A stretch of DNA of 64,000 bases from Epinephelus fuscoguttatus (lineage: Eukaryota > Chordata > Actinopteri > Perciformes > Serranidae): NCBI RefSeq assembly GCF_011397635.1, contig NC_064757.1, positions 33,145,839 to 33,209,838 on the forward strand, written 5' to 3'. Both the position numbers and the translations under genes were made by a program. Shown piece by piece: positions 25,022 to 37,383 of the stretch. Below the pieces are notes generated by a model. The model was given only the letters and a program-made list of their open reading frames with translations. It had not been told where the DNA came from and searched no databases. Within the stretch, counting starts at the first letter, position 1. Each line of letters opens with the position of its first letter.

Positions 25022-28000
25022 ATGAACCCTCTCGTCCTCACCTGTCTCCTGTGCTTTGGTAAGTCTGGACTTGTTTTCTGTGTGTGTGTGTGTGTGTGTG
25101 TGTGCAGAGAGGGTGAATCAAAGAAATGGAGAAAAATGTAAAAAGGTATGAGAACAGGGAGAGGGGGGGGGGGGGGTGAAGGAAGGAAGGAAGAAATATC
25201 TCTGCGAGTGAGGACTTGTCAGGCAGGAGAGAAATATTCAGGCATTTTAGGGAGAATAATTTGTGTCACAAGTGTGGCTCTCTGTGAAAAGGTCAACATA
25301 CTTCAGATACTTAATTAGCCTTTGATTGAGCCTGATTCATCATTGTTCTTGATTGGTGTGAACGATGTGTTCAAGTACAGTGCCGTCCTGGATGTGGACT
25401 GGTTGTACTGGTTTCAGTGTGGATAGAGTGTCTAATTTAAAAGCTACCAATATTTTAAGATGAATGGATGAGTCAGCTGTAAATGGGCCAAGATTATATA
25501 ATACAATGCTTATAGCAAGTAACTAGGCAACCTTAAGTTCCAGGTCACCACAGAAGAAGAATAAATGTCTATTTCTGTCTTTTAAAGAAGAAAAATGAAC
25601 GTTCTGGATAGGCTTAATTGATTTTATCTCTTCATTGCGACAGGTTCAAGTCTTGGTTTGAGAGAACATGCTCCTTCATGCTCCTACGTACTGGGCGTAG
25701 ACATATGAACCCACATTAAACTGCATCACATGACTTAAACTTTGACCCTAATTGCTTTTTACTGCTTATCATTGCCATTTGATCTCATGCATTATTCTCT
25801 TTATCTGTGTGTTTTACAGTAGTCTCCGGTGCTCTAGGTGCTCAGGGATCTGAGGCCACGTTCTCCGGTGAACTAGCCGGAGTGACCGGGGGTCCGGCCT
25901 CCGGGGAGGGCCTCCCGAGTTCGCTGAGTGACGATGACGAGCTGGAAGTAGACGAGGATGTTTCAGGAGGAGACACTGAAAATATCAACATATTAGGTAT
26001 GAGTCTTTTCTTCTTGACTTTGAGGTTCTTTATTTCCCTTGAAATGCCGATTATTTTGGGTTGAAGCTTGTATGACACTGTTTATAGAATAGCTAAATCT
26101 TAAGTGTTATGTTTCTGAGTGCAACAGAGAAATGAAGAAACAAAATTGGCTGACGATAATCTGTACCTTCTGCATAATGCGACCAGTTTGGCGAAAGTTG
26201 TCAAGACATTCTTTTAGAAAAGTACAAAATAAAAAAACTTGTACAAGAAAAGATTCTTAAAGGTCCAGTGTCCATCCAGGGGATTCAGTAGAATGTTGCA
26301 GTGAGGATTACAGATTGCAACTTCTCCTAGTTGGAAATCCTTTAGCGTTAATTGTTCAGGAAGTTTTTACCGGTTGCCGCATTCGCCGTGGAGGTCTCTT
26401 CCTCTCCAAAACAAATGGACCTGTGATTTAAACCATTAAAAACACTGACTAAAGCACTTTCACGTTAAAGAAAATTAGTTTTTCCGACGCTGCTCGTCAG
26501 TGAGGGGCTGCTAACTACGGTAGCTGACCTGAAAACATGACTGGCCCTATTTAGAGCCAGTATTTAGTTTGTCCATTCTGGGCCACTGTAGAAACATGTT
26601 GGTGTAACATGGCAACTCCATGGATGAGGATGTAAGACTGAAAAAAAATCTTTAAAGAAGTGCAGAAAAAAATGTTTTCCCCATAAACAGACTTTAAATT
26701 CAGTCAATGATAGATACAGTTTTCAGGATGGCTTTGTTGGTCATGTAACTTTTTTCTTGACTCATAAATCTTTTGTAAATTTTGTTTCACTGTCACAAAA
26801 GTAAAGACTGATAACATCCAAGGTTGTTAGTTTTGAGAGTGCATGGAAGACTCTAGTAATGCCTGAATATTCATCTTGTAAAATGATCCGAACATTCGGC
26901 CCAGAAACTCCTTTAAGTTTAAACAAAAACGAAACCTCAGCTACAGTTTCACCACCGGTTTCTCCTCCTACAGAGTTACATCCCGGTAAAGATGAGAAGA
27001 AGAAAAGAAAGGGCAAAGGCAAGAGGAAGAACAGGCACAGGAGCAAAAGCACGACTCCTCTCAACCCTGCACACACTTTCTTCACTGACACGTCGACTCT
27101 CAGCACCACAGAGGATCCCTGCACCTCCACCCACCTGACCTACTGCATCCATGGTTACTGCAAGTTCATAGAGGGCCTTCAGGAGCCAGTGTGCATGTGA
27201 GTCAAGCATCACTTCCCTTTGTTTGTTTGTATGCATGTGATTATGAACTCCATGGGTAGTGCAAAATGAAATCCATCCTAAAAGCAAATATATACATTTA
27301 TGTGTGCACCAAGTTTAAACCTCTTTGAACCTCATAACCTCACATTGTTATGTTAACTCTTCCCTCTGCAGATGCATGAAGGGTTACGATGGGGAGCGCT
27401 GTGGGATCCAAACTCTGGGGACCATTAAAACCAAGTCCGATCAGATCAACAACACCGAGCTGGTGCAGACGGTCTTAGTGATCATCGCCGTGGTCCTGTC
27501 GGTCATCAGCTGCACCGCCATCCTGCTCATGACCTGCGCTCAGTAAGTATGCCACTGGCTCGCAGCTCTGCACTTGAGGCTTGTAATGCAGGGGAATCAT
27601 CCGCTGGCTCTCAGAAGAAACATCGGTGTCTGTAGATAGGAAGCCAGTGAGGGATCATGTGATTGAATTGGTACAAACTCCTCAATCACAGGTGCAAAGA
27701 TGTTGATTCATGTGAACCTCAGTGGAAGTCTAAACCCAGCCTAGGCTAACAAAGGTGGCACTGATAAGCATAGTGTACACATGGGAGTTTTGCCAGTTAC
27801 TTTAGATAAAGCGGGAAGATAAGGGGAAAAATTTCAGAATGAAACTGATGAAATGTAGTGAAAGGTTGTTAGACAAGTCAAAATATAACTGAATACATCA
27901 ATAAATTATATTGTTTAATAATCATTTGTAAAAAACAAAAACAAAACAAAAAACACACACAAACACATACCAAGATCGTACTTTTCCTTCAACCACCATC

Positions 28001-29566
28001 AGTAAATCAAATAATTTAAAATGTGTTACTTATTTTACACTTCCACTTAACTTTCCCACTTCATTTTAAGTCATATTTTGAGGGTTTCTGTATTAGGTAT
28101 GGAAGCATTTTAGAATTTCATGTCTCAGTTATCCTGACCAAAATAACCAATATTCAAAATATTATCCTAAAAAATCGGCAAAACTTGACTGTAAACTGTG
28201 CAAAACAGGGTCCTTGCTGCAGCAGCCGCAGATTCAATTCCACCCCATGGCCCCTTGCTGCATGCTGTCCCCTTTCTCTCTCCCCCTTTGACGCTTTACA
28301 ATTATCCTGTCATGAAAAGGCAACAAAGCACACAAACAAACACAAAAAAAGACAAAAAAAAAAGCAAAGAAAAACCTTGCCTAAAGCTCTGAAATTGGCA
28401 TGAAAACATACAGAAGTCACTTTGCCTTAAATTTTGTCAAGAAACGGTTTTGGCTGTCTCATCTATTTTTTTTTTGTATAAAGCACCATGAACACAAGGA
28501 CTGGTTTGCATGCTATGTGCAGTGTGGATGTTCAAATTTTTTTACTCACAACACCATCTACACCAGATCACAAGATACTGGTTATCGGTGTGACCTGCTT
28601 TTCTCTCCTGCTTTGGTATCATTTTTCACAATAGCTGGAGATATAAAGAGATAAGACCTGATGCCAGTAGTTCAGTAATAAAGCCCCTCTCTTCTATTTT
28701 ATTCTTTAAAACTGGAAGCTTTAAGCAAAAATGCACAAGAGCAACCACCCACACCCCTGCGGATCTCAACATTACACACATTACAGTCTGCACATCCTGC
28801 CCATAAACACTTCTTGGCATTCGAACACACTGACACATCAAAAGCACATTAACACACCCGAACACACCCACACCATACAGCTATTGCTCACCACCTTCAC
28901 AGGCTGGACTCGATGACTTCCACAGCTTTCATGTCTCATTCTTACTTTTATTGTCGACTTTTCATTTCACCGTAAATTGTGTCACGTCGACAAACGTATG
29001 TGTTACTCACTCTTTATTTTAAACTGCCATCTGTTGCTTTCCGTAATGGTATGACAAGTCATCTACTGAATAATCACAGTTCCTTATCAATGTGTAACCA
29101 AATAACAGCTATTGTTGGAATCTGGGACAAAGTCAATAGTCCGCTTCTTTACAGTCACAAGCAGCTGAAGTACTTAAGAGGGAGAGGTAAAGAGAAAACA
29201 GAACTTGTTACTGTGAGAGCGAAACTCCCTCCAGAGAAAATCATGTAAGAATTTTAATGATCGTCGCCCTTCATAAGGTGCAATCCATAGAAATTACTGC
29301 CATAAAATAATAAGAACACGCCTTGAATTTCATTTTTTGTCTAGACAGGATCAAAGCTGTGCAACTGGCTCTGCACTTCTGCCTTTCAAAACAACTTTTA
29401 CTGAGATCATATGATAATCATGAGAATTATAGCCTACTTGGCTTTTATACTCATATTGAATGTCTTTTGTAGTTACAGATCACATAAAAATTTCTTGGCA
29501 TCCTACCTGGGAACTGGGACGGAGCAGGAGAAGCTACAGAAACCCATCGGGGACGTTGTGGTGTGA
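25022..29566 (+). CDS. areg: Amphiregulin, heparin-binding EGF-family ligand precursor (5 coding exons)
   Basis: Coding exons: 25022-25058, 25820-25996, 26974-27196, 27372-27542, 29473-29566; GT-AG, in phase, 233 residues. A signal peptide (MNPLVLTCLLCFG plus exon 2) is followed by an acidic propeptide (SDDDELEVDED). Next come a strongly basic heparin-binding stretch (KKKRKGKGKRKNRHR) and the EGF module CX7CX4CX10CXCX8C containing CIHGYCKFIEGL, close to the amphiregulin signature CIHGxCKxIExL. The transmembrane helix is VQTVLVIIAVVLSVISCTAILLM, and the tail ends GDVVV. Family knowledge: amphiregulin is shed from the membrane, binds heparan sulphate and activates EGFR. Unlike mammalian amphiregulin, a Leu is present five residues after Cys6. 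The exon 5 stop is followed by a donor at 29587 and a 3'UTR exon at 33329, the family's six-exon plan. HB-EGF is the main alternative name; position and signature favour amphiregulin. Confidence 0.83.
25079..25104 (+). repeat. (GT)n microsatellite
   Basis: About 12 GT units, 20 bases into areg intron 1. A G-run followed by a GGAA run lies near 25164-25190. Confidence 0.9.
26268..26640. repeat. Dispersed fish repeat in areg intron 2
   Basis: Begins 'aaaggtccagtgtcc' and contains 'gttgcagtgaggattacagattgcaac' and 'gtagaaacatgttggtgtaacatgg', the text of a common teleost non-autonomous element. The copy is degraded. Confidence 0.5.
28195..28350 (+). mobile_element. Degraded tRNA-type SINE
   Basis: 'ccttgctgcagcagccgcagattcaattcc' keeps a B-box-like core, and 'gccccttgctgcatgctgtcccc' with an A-rich end matches the body of the SINE at 16135-16300. 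The 5' part is worn. Lies in areg intron 4. Confidence 0.5.
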
Positions 29567-29586
29567 GGGCGTCGAGTTACGATGAG
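29473..29586 (+). other. areg: areg exon 5 with stop and downstream donor
   Basis: Acceptor at 29471-29472, stop TGA at 29564-29566, then donor GTAGGT at 29587. The donor after the stop implies a separate 3'UTR exon, found at 33329. Confidence 0.65.
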
Positions 29587-29944
29587 GTAGGTGTCACTGA
29601 GGTCCTTAATTCATACTGAGTTATGCATCAAATCCACTAAACTCTAATGGTTTTCCATTCATAAACATCTCAGCACCAACAACATGAAAACTTTGATTGA
29701 CAGTTTGCGAGCCTAGCAACCGTAAAGCTGTCAAGCTTTGGATTTCTCGTGTTAAAATAGTGTTTGGATGGTGATTCCCCTTTTTCACCATCTCCAAAAC
29801 CAAAAATACAAGAGTAACGGAGTATTTAAACAGTGTATTTGTCTGCTCTAACGTAAGCTGCAAATATTAGCATGTCTGGCCAACAAGCTAACTACTCAAC
29901 CCAACTGCCAGAAAATAACATTGGCATTTTACGTTTCTGCCACG

Positions 29945-30450
29945 TTTCTGCTACATTTGTCATTATGCAACAGATACATTGGAAATCTGTTTCAACAATG
30001 CTGTGGTTAACTTGTGGTTAGGTTTAGGCACAAAATCTGCTTGATTATGGTTAGGAAAAGATCACATTTTGCCTTACAATACCAGTGTTAGTGCTGCAGT
30101 GTCAGTAGGAAAAGCAGCAATGTCTCCGTAAGAAACAATGGCTTTTCGTGGTACTATCCTCGCTGACAGAAACGACTCCCTTAAACACATTCTTTATTTT
30201 GTTTGTTTGTTTGTCTTGAACAGTGTTCTGCTTTAGTCTGCTCCTTGGCAGCCATCTTGCCAAAGTGACACACCATCTACCGTCCCCTCCACCTCACAAC
30301 AACAAAGTCAGCTCATACAGTACATCACTGTAGACACGTTGATTTGATATGATATGTATAAAACATGCAAATGTAGCATATTCGTGGTATGCAGAAACGT
30401 ACAATGCCAACATTTTCTACCAGCAACTCAGTTGTTCTACTACAATAACA
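29945..30450. repeat. Dispersed repeat shared with 40830-41310 and 49078-49500
   Basis: Shared phrases: 'gtttcaacaatgctg.ggtta', 'gtggttaggtttaggc', 'ggaaaagcagcaatgtctc', 'acacaccatctaccRtccc' and 'cgcagaaacgtac.atgccaacat'. Three related copies in one window, the latter two because of the tandem duplication. Confidence 0.65.
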
Positions 30451-32193
30451 GCATCAGACTGTTGCCTCCAATTAAATCTCTGCCTGTAGATCAAACAGTC
30501 GGCCATTAGCAAGTTAGTTATTTACAGACTGCTCTTAGCCTGATGATAACTGGTGATAAGATATATCAGGTAACTGTGTGACGGTGATCAACCATAATTT
30601 ATCAAAGTATCGCAAATGCTTGGGTTCAAGCAAGGTCGCAAAACAATTATTAGACATGTCTATAAAACAAAACTCTGCTAAATGAATAAATGCATAAACA
30701 CCTGTTAAAAATACAGTCTAGTATAGTTTTTACCTCTGGCGATTACATTTAAGCTTCAAAAATCATAAAAGTGGTGTTCATTTTGTGGAGGTTATCTGCC
30801 TGAACAAACGTGTAAGTGTCATAATCTTTGCTTGCCACAGAGCTGATTTTCTGCGTAATCCTAAATCCAATGGAAAAATCCCGTTGACTTTTTGTCAAGG
30901 GAGCCAGGGCGAAGTTCACTCTCAGGCTGGCCTACACCTAAACTCCATCCCTGCAGCACTGCTGGGACCAGATGAAAACCAAGTCATGGTGATGCTGCGT
31001 TAGTGCTGCTTGTGCAAACAATATGGTGATGCTGTGAGAAGGACATGCAATCAGGCGCACCTGTATTTCCAGTGGTGTATATTTTGGTGATGTATTTCTT
31101 CAAAAAAGTCTTGCTTAAGTCCTCAGAGGGCGGTGTCAGGCCTCTACTCACGTGAGCCTTAAGCCAAACAGGAAGGAGTGGGCTGAGAGAGTGACAGAAA
31201 AGCCCGTACGCCTGTTGTTGTTATTGAACACAGCGAGTTGCATCACGCACAGAGGAATCCCCGCTAAAGGAATTAGTCTGGATTAGCCTGGGGGGTGTCT
31301 CGGCCTGTCCCATCTCTGCACTGCATACCAGCGTAAAGAAAAGCCACACACTTGATCACATTCACCCGTGTGTCCAAACAATAACAGCACACTGACACAC
31401 TGACTCTACACGCGATGACCCTGATGTAACACCTTAATTGCTCTGCTTACATGAGGTCGGAGCTCACTGAGCAACACACACGCACACACGCAGACCTCAC
31501 GTGTTCACATAGAAACTTTATCCTGGAGACAAACAATGCGGCCGTGCAGCATTCTCCTCGAGGCTGCACGTCACTCAGTGTGCACCCTGAGAACATCAAG
31601 CCTGTCTCACACATACAGTACAGACTGAAGAGCTGAAACCCGTGTAGCATTTACACTCCATACTGTAACTGTAACTGTAAAACCTTTTCTTTTAACTTTT
31701 AAATTGTTGGCTCTAGAATGCAGCGCCGCAGGTTACAGTCTCACTTACTGAGTAGATTCATTATGCAGAGTGGTTTGCAGAACTGAATAGTTTGATAAAT
31801 GTAATAAATATGACTTTAGCTATCATATCTATCAGTTTTGATAAGACTGTACTCACCAAAATCAATTGCTAAGACATGGGAAATCAATGATATTGCAGCA
31901 ACCACCAGGTTATTTATTTGGAGCTAAAAGTACACACTGCCAAATGGTAATGTTCATCTGCAGCGAGTACTGTAGGTCTAAGATGATTGAGGAAGTTTGT
32001 CTGTAAACTGTGGATTTTTCTACAAACACAAATTTATTCCAATAAAATTGCTTTTAAGGTGCAACAATCACAAAAAGAATCTGTGTTTAGTGGCTTTAAA
32101 AACTATCTGTATAAGTGATTTTACTTAGTCCTGACCATCTTTGAGGTGGCAACCAAAAAATATACAGACTAAATCCACATATATAGCCTAAAC

Positions 32194-32499
32194 CAGTAGT
32201 TCCCAACTGGTCCAGCCACGGGGTCCAGATTTCTCCTTAGTCATTAGTTCAAGGTCCACACAGTTTAATTTATTCAGCATCAGACTTGCTTTTGGCCATG
32301 TTGTTGAGGTAGTTAGCTGTCCTTGTTCAGTAATTGTCCATTAGTCACTCACTCTACAGAAGGAAATACGTGGAAAGAAAAGCTTGGTGCCGGGAAATCA
32401 CTGTACTCCAAAATTAAGTGTGCTTTTTATGAACTTGACACATTCAGAATGGACCCATGACCCACTTTTTGACTGCAACCCATCTGTTGGGAACCACTG
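32194..32499. mobile_element. hAT MITE with 8-bp target duplication
   Basis: Starts CAGTAGTTCCCAACTGG and ends TTGGGAACCACTG. Flanks are GCCTAAAC (32186-32193) and GCCTAAAT (32500-32507), a 7/8 match. It lies in areg intron 5, in the opposite orientation to 11623-11938 by internal sequence. Confidence 0.82.
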
Positions 32500-32524
32500 G
32501 CCTAAATGATTGGCACTGTAACAT

Positions 32525-33215
32525 AACTGTGTAGCAGTGGCACTGCTAAGGGGTGGCTGGGAGTGGCCCACTGTCCCCCCTCAAAAACAGAAAAAAAAAA
32601 TCAAATATAACTGGAGGCTTTAATTTTTAACTTGCAAAGATTTGTTGCCAGTTGTGTTCCTTACAATAAATATACTCCTTTAAATTTAAGCTGTATATTT
32701 GTCTTTTCAAGGAAAAGGTTGTTGTGGAACTCAAAATGTTAACTGTATGGTATTAGTCTATGCTAATTATCTGCGTATCAGATAATGAGTAACACTGACT
32801 GTGAACTACAAAACCTCTCATATTCCTGTAGATTTCAACCAGACTATATATTACAACAGCATAATTGAATTCCTGTAATTCATGTTCTGACTTTTGGTTT
32901 TGGTGCCACCTAGTGGTGGGGTGGTTTATCAGGGAGGCCAGATGGAGCCACTGAAAATCTTGGGGTGGTGTCCCAGAACCAAAAGTCACAACTGAATTTC
33001 AGGATTTCTATAACACTGTTGTAGTAGACTAGTTCACAAAACTAGTTGAAAAGTTTCAACTAGTTGAAAACTATGTCAATATGAGAGTTAAGCAATTGTA
33101 TCAGGGTGGCCATGGCCCCCCTGGCCCCCTCCTGGGGCCACCACTGGTGCTTACCCAAGATTTTCCTTGCCCCATCTGGACTTCGAAAAATTTCTGGATG
33201 TGCCACTGTCCTTTA
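32525..33215. repeat. Possible degraded non-autonomous DNA element
   Basis: 'gtagcagtggcactgctaaggggtgg' at the left and 'ggatgtgccactgtcc' at the right are weakly inverted. The text 'ggccccctcctggggccaccactggtgc' lies inside. Boundaries and family are uncertain. Confidence 0.3.
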
Positions 33216-33328
33216 AGCTGTTTTTAATAGCAATGTTGATAGAAAATAGTTTTGCCTCTACATAAAATACATGTTGTTTCTGTGTTAATGTATTTATTGA
33301 CTTATAATTTCTCTCCATCTCTCCTCAG

Positions 33329-33650
33329 CCAGCTGCACAATTGGAAGACGAAGCAGACCAGAGGAGTCTGAGGACCTGAGAAGGCAGTAGACTGCTTCAT
33401 TAGATGCTGTGTCTAAAACACACCGTCAAGAATTTGTTAGAATGTAATTTATTTAGTGTGATTATTTATTGCTAACAACTGTATGAATGTTTGTATGTTG
33501 GACTTGTTATGATGTCTGTTATGTGCAAAATATGTGCGGTTTGGTTTTATTTATTGCACTGCTGTTGTTATAGGTCAGAGAAACGCTCTTCATCTCACTC
33601 TGGAAAAGGGATGGAATTTGATCACCAATAAAGTGTCTCAGTGTTACGTG
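33329..33650 (+). other. areg: areg 3'UTR exon (exon 6) with polyadenylation signal
   Basis: A good acceptor (CTCTCCATCTCTCCTCAG) ends at 33328 and AATAAA lies at 33627-33632. This matches the non-coding last exon found in amphiregulin-type genes. If spliced straight from exon 4 it would instead encode a 14-residue tail (see findings). Confidence 0.55.
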
Positions 33651-33866
33651 CAAGAGTTATTTATTTATGCACGGGTTTTGTGTTTACATTCCCATCGGTG
33701 GATGCACCCCATACCTCTGTGGCCTGCTCACACAAACACTTCGGCCTTTTAGCCAAACACAGATTGAGCAGACGAGAATAACCCTGAGGGAGGCTCTGTG
33801 TGACATCAGCCAGGAATTCAGAGAATCAGGAGAGCAACACAAAAGAATGAGAAGCTGGAAGGTCTT

Positions 33867-33891
33867 TTTATGTGTGTGTGTGTGTGTGTGA
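33867..33891 (+). repeat. (GT)n microsatellite
   Basis: About 11 GT units. Confidence 0.9.
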
Positions 33892-34698
33892 CAAGCAGAA
33901 TTTATGTTGTCTCCACGTTTGACTCCTGCAAAATAAATCATCTTATTCTTAAAGAAGAAAATGCATATTCTTAAACTCTACACTGTCATTACACCAACCA
34001 CTGTGGTGCCATGGCACTGCAGTGTTTTCAGCAGTGGAGTGACGTCCAAAGCTTTGTGAATAGGTAGATGACATGCTTTCACACAGGTGCAATGGCTCTG
34101 AGCTATTTTGGGAATGCCCAGGTAACTTGTAAGATGTCTCCCAACACAAATACAAACAGAAGGCTTGATCATGATTAGAAGGTTCAGGACAAAAGAGGTA
34201 TAGAATAGACACAAAGAGGGCAGCACTTAAACGCAGGGAGACACAGGCTTGTTAATGCACAGCACAAAGAGAGAAAATGCCATAAAAGAAGATAACTGGA
34301 TTTCAAGCTTAACGCTGACCTTCAAAGAAGAGAGTTGCTATCCAAACAAACTTCTGCCTGCTCTTTAATGTCTCTGCAGTTTGAAGTATGACTTGACTCT
34401 ATTATTGGAGCTGTGTGAGAGTTGTAAGTAGAGAAATATTCATCCCCAAAATAGCTAGCAGGTCTCATTAAAGTCAAGTTTATGATTTACATACATTATT
34501 AAATCACCAGTGGACAAACAGGCATACACTTATCGCAGTGACGTATGTATGTATATGCAAATTTCAAAGTAGTAGTTTGTAGATTGTATAAGATGTCTGT
34601 CTAGATGTCTTGTGCATTATTTGACATGTTTCCTCAAATTTTGGTGACATCTGTGGTATCCTTGGGAACTTTCCGATTGCAATTAGTGTCTAATAAAG

Positions 34699-34987
34699 CA
34701 GTGGTCCCCAACTGGTCCAGCCACGGGATCCAGATTTCTCCTTAGTCATGCGTTTGGCCATGTCGTTGAGCTACTTTGCTGTCTCTGTCAAGTAACTGTC
34801 CATTAGTCAGTCACTCCACAGCAAGAAACAGCACTTCAAAATGAAAACTCTGTGCGGGAAATTCACTGTACTCCAAAATAAAGTGTGTTTTTTTTACAAA
34901 CTTGACACATGTAAAGTCACTTGCGGTCCATTCAGAATGGAAACGCAACCCACTTTTGGACCATGACCCACCAGCTGGCAACCACTG
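34699..34987. mobile_element. hAT MITE with 8-bp target duplication
   Basis: Starts CAGTGGTCCCCAACTGG and ends GCTGGCAACCACTG. Flanks TAATAAAG (34691-34698) and TAATAAGG (34988-34995) match 7/8. Same family and orientation as 32194-32499. Confidence 0.82.
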
Positions 34988-35369
34988 TAATAAGGGTTTG
35001 GATATCATTTCACTGCATGAGTTTTAATGAGGTCATTGGGACAGAATTTTTTAAAAAGGAGGGGGAAAAATATCAGTTTTTAAAAATATCTGCGTACATG
35101 TAGACAGGGCCCAAGAGATATAGATATAATTCTAGCATTTGAATTTGGATGAAATGACAAAAATGAACATTGTAGCCTTCAAATCCATCAGCTCCACATC
35201 ATCTCCAAACTCCGATCAGTTCAGGTCCTGGCTTCAAATCTGCAAACATTTCACACCTTTAGAATTTAGAGCTGCACTGTGGAGTTATTTTTTCTGTAAT
35301 CAACCAAATGTTATGTATACATTTATGCTGTTCGTATATTTTAATACGAAAAGAAATGCACCTAAGGTT

Positions 35370-35660
35370 ACAATCATATGACCAATGCGCTGACGGAAGT
35401 AAACAGGGAAGCCATCCAAGTGGTTTTGTAAGGAGGCAGGTTGGGGTGGTGGATGGGTCCCAAAAACACAGATGTTCCTGGAGATGCATGTTCAGAACCG
35501 TATCAACTTTGAGTCATTTAAGGTACGTCCTCAGCATATTTCTTTTCCTAAACCTAACCTCTGAAACTTTATGTTAATAACATGAGTGGACATTCACGTC
35601 ATTCGTGGGGTGCTAATTCTCAGGATATCATACTAACTGTTGTGTGTACATTTTCATAGG
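35370..35660. repeat. Dispersed repeat shared with 55955-56250
   Basis: Both hold 'catatgaccaa.gcgctgacggaagtaaa', 'gcaggttggggtggtggatgggtc', 'tttcttttcctaaa.ctaacc' and 'gtgctaattc...gatatcatac'. Unidentified fish repeat. Confidence 0.6.
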
Positions 35661-36225
35661 ATCTCATATACAAACCTTTCTATGAGGATATGTTAATTTA
35701 TTGTATGTAACTTACCAAAACACATTGTGTGTTAAACAGTTCTTAAAAAAACATTTGATTGCATGTCCTTCCTCTTAAAACATTTGAGAAGATGATTTTA
35801 AAGTATTTAAAATGTAGAATTGTTCACGTCCATGTTTACTTACTTGCTGTCATCTTCTTCACTGATTTTGCTTTTGTATTGCAGCATATTTTGGCACACT
35901 ACCGCCAACTATGAATCAGTGGAATAGTGTGAAACCAATCAAAAAGCATTGCCCAGTTACACTTTAGTTTTTGTATGAGATATAATTGATTGATAAGTGA
36001 CCTTAAGAGGTGCTGGTAGGTGGATTTTGTGAACATCTGTCAGAGCCAGGTTAGATGTTTCTCCCTGTGTCCGGTCTTTATGCTAAGCTAAGCTAACCAG
36101 CTATGCCAAAACTTTGAGTGTATTTTCCAAAATGTCAGACTAGCTCTTAAAAAATTTTGACTCTGACTCACCTGCCAGGATAAAACAGTTTCCAGTCACC
36201 TTTATAAAACAAGATTTCACTCAAT

Positions 36226-36226
<1 letters not shown>

Positions 36227-36274
<48 letters not shown>

Positions 36275-36366
36275 ATCACGTCATGAGTAAGTGAGGGAAA
36301 GGTGAGGCAAGGTGGGCAGCTCATCCAACACACACAGGTGATGCAAGCCCAGGTAAACATTTACTC

Positions 36367-36409
<43 letters not shown>
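36227..36409 (+). repeat. Two (GT)n microsatellites
   Basis: GT tracts at 36227-36273 and 36368-36409 are separated by about 95 bases of unique DNA. A short (CA)n follows at 36730-36752. Confidence 0.95.
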
Positions 36410-36410
<1 letters not shown>

Positions 36411-36844
36411 TCTCCATGGCAGAAATGGCTTTTTAAACACACCAAAAACATTCATAAACAGCCGTGCATTCATGCATTCGACAAAATCCGCTAATAAGGG
36501 TGTGGTGAGCTTTGATAGTTTCGGTGGCACCGAGGTGGGCCCGTGAGCCTTTGTTGGTGACCATGGAAACAGAGTAAACAAACGGGCAGATGGTTGGTCA
36601 GTGATAATTCACTTAGAGCTCAAATAAAGGACATGCTGGAATTTCCTGGGTGTGGTAACATTTTTTTCTTCACCCTCACAAGAGAGCAGGTTAGCTGCCA
36701 AGGTAAGTATTTTTTCTAGTTGTGACGTCCCACACACACACACACACACACAATTCTATTTCAGCAAGATAACACAGGTTGTCACGCAGCAGCAGCGTGC
36801 TTTACGGATGGCACAGTCAGTCGGCCCACTACTTTGTTCCAGAC

Positions 36845-37230
36845 TAAAATATCTCAACAACTATTGGATGGTTTGCTGTGAAACCTTCAACACTTGTTCA
36901 TGGTCCTCAGAGGATGAATCCTACGGACCTTGGTGATCTCCTGACTTTTCCCGTAGTGCGTCCATGAGGCTCACATTTGTGATTTTGAGTGAATTATCAG
37001 GAAATTTGGAATCAAGAGTCACGGTCTCCTCAGGATAAAGTGATAACTTTCCTCTGGCAGCATTATTAGTTAAAATTTTTAATTTTTCGTTTTACAAATA
37101 CCAGCCAAACTTATAACATTGCCATCAACCTCAGCTGTAAATTGTTTTTAGTGCTGTTTAGTACATGTCACATTGCTTACATGCTACAGTAAGACGTGTT
37201 AGCATGTCAAAGCCTCACTGAGCATGACAA
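36845..37230. repeat. Dispersed 'aatatctcaacaactattggatgg' repeat
   Basis: Diverged relative of 21280-21785, in the same orientation. Confidence 0.55.
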
Positions 37231-37383
37231 ACTCTTTGTTCCTTTTTTAATTTAGTATCATGTAATGAGGACTAATAAGCATGAATCCCACCCAGTTCTG
37301 AAGAGAAGTAGGCTTCCAAGTACATGTGTATTTTTCTTCATTTATCACTCAGACTATAGGCAGAAAGTAAGTAAGATGTTTGA

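Noticed and set aside
25842-26078. Ser/Thr-rich - strand frame opposite areg exon 2
   Set aside because: It is the shadow of the acidic propeptide exon on the other strand.
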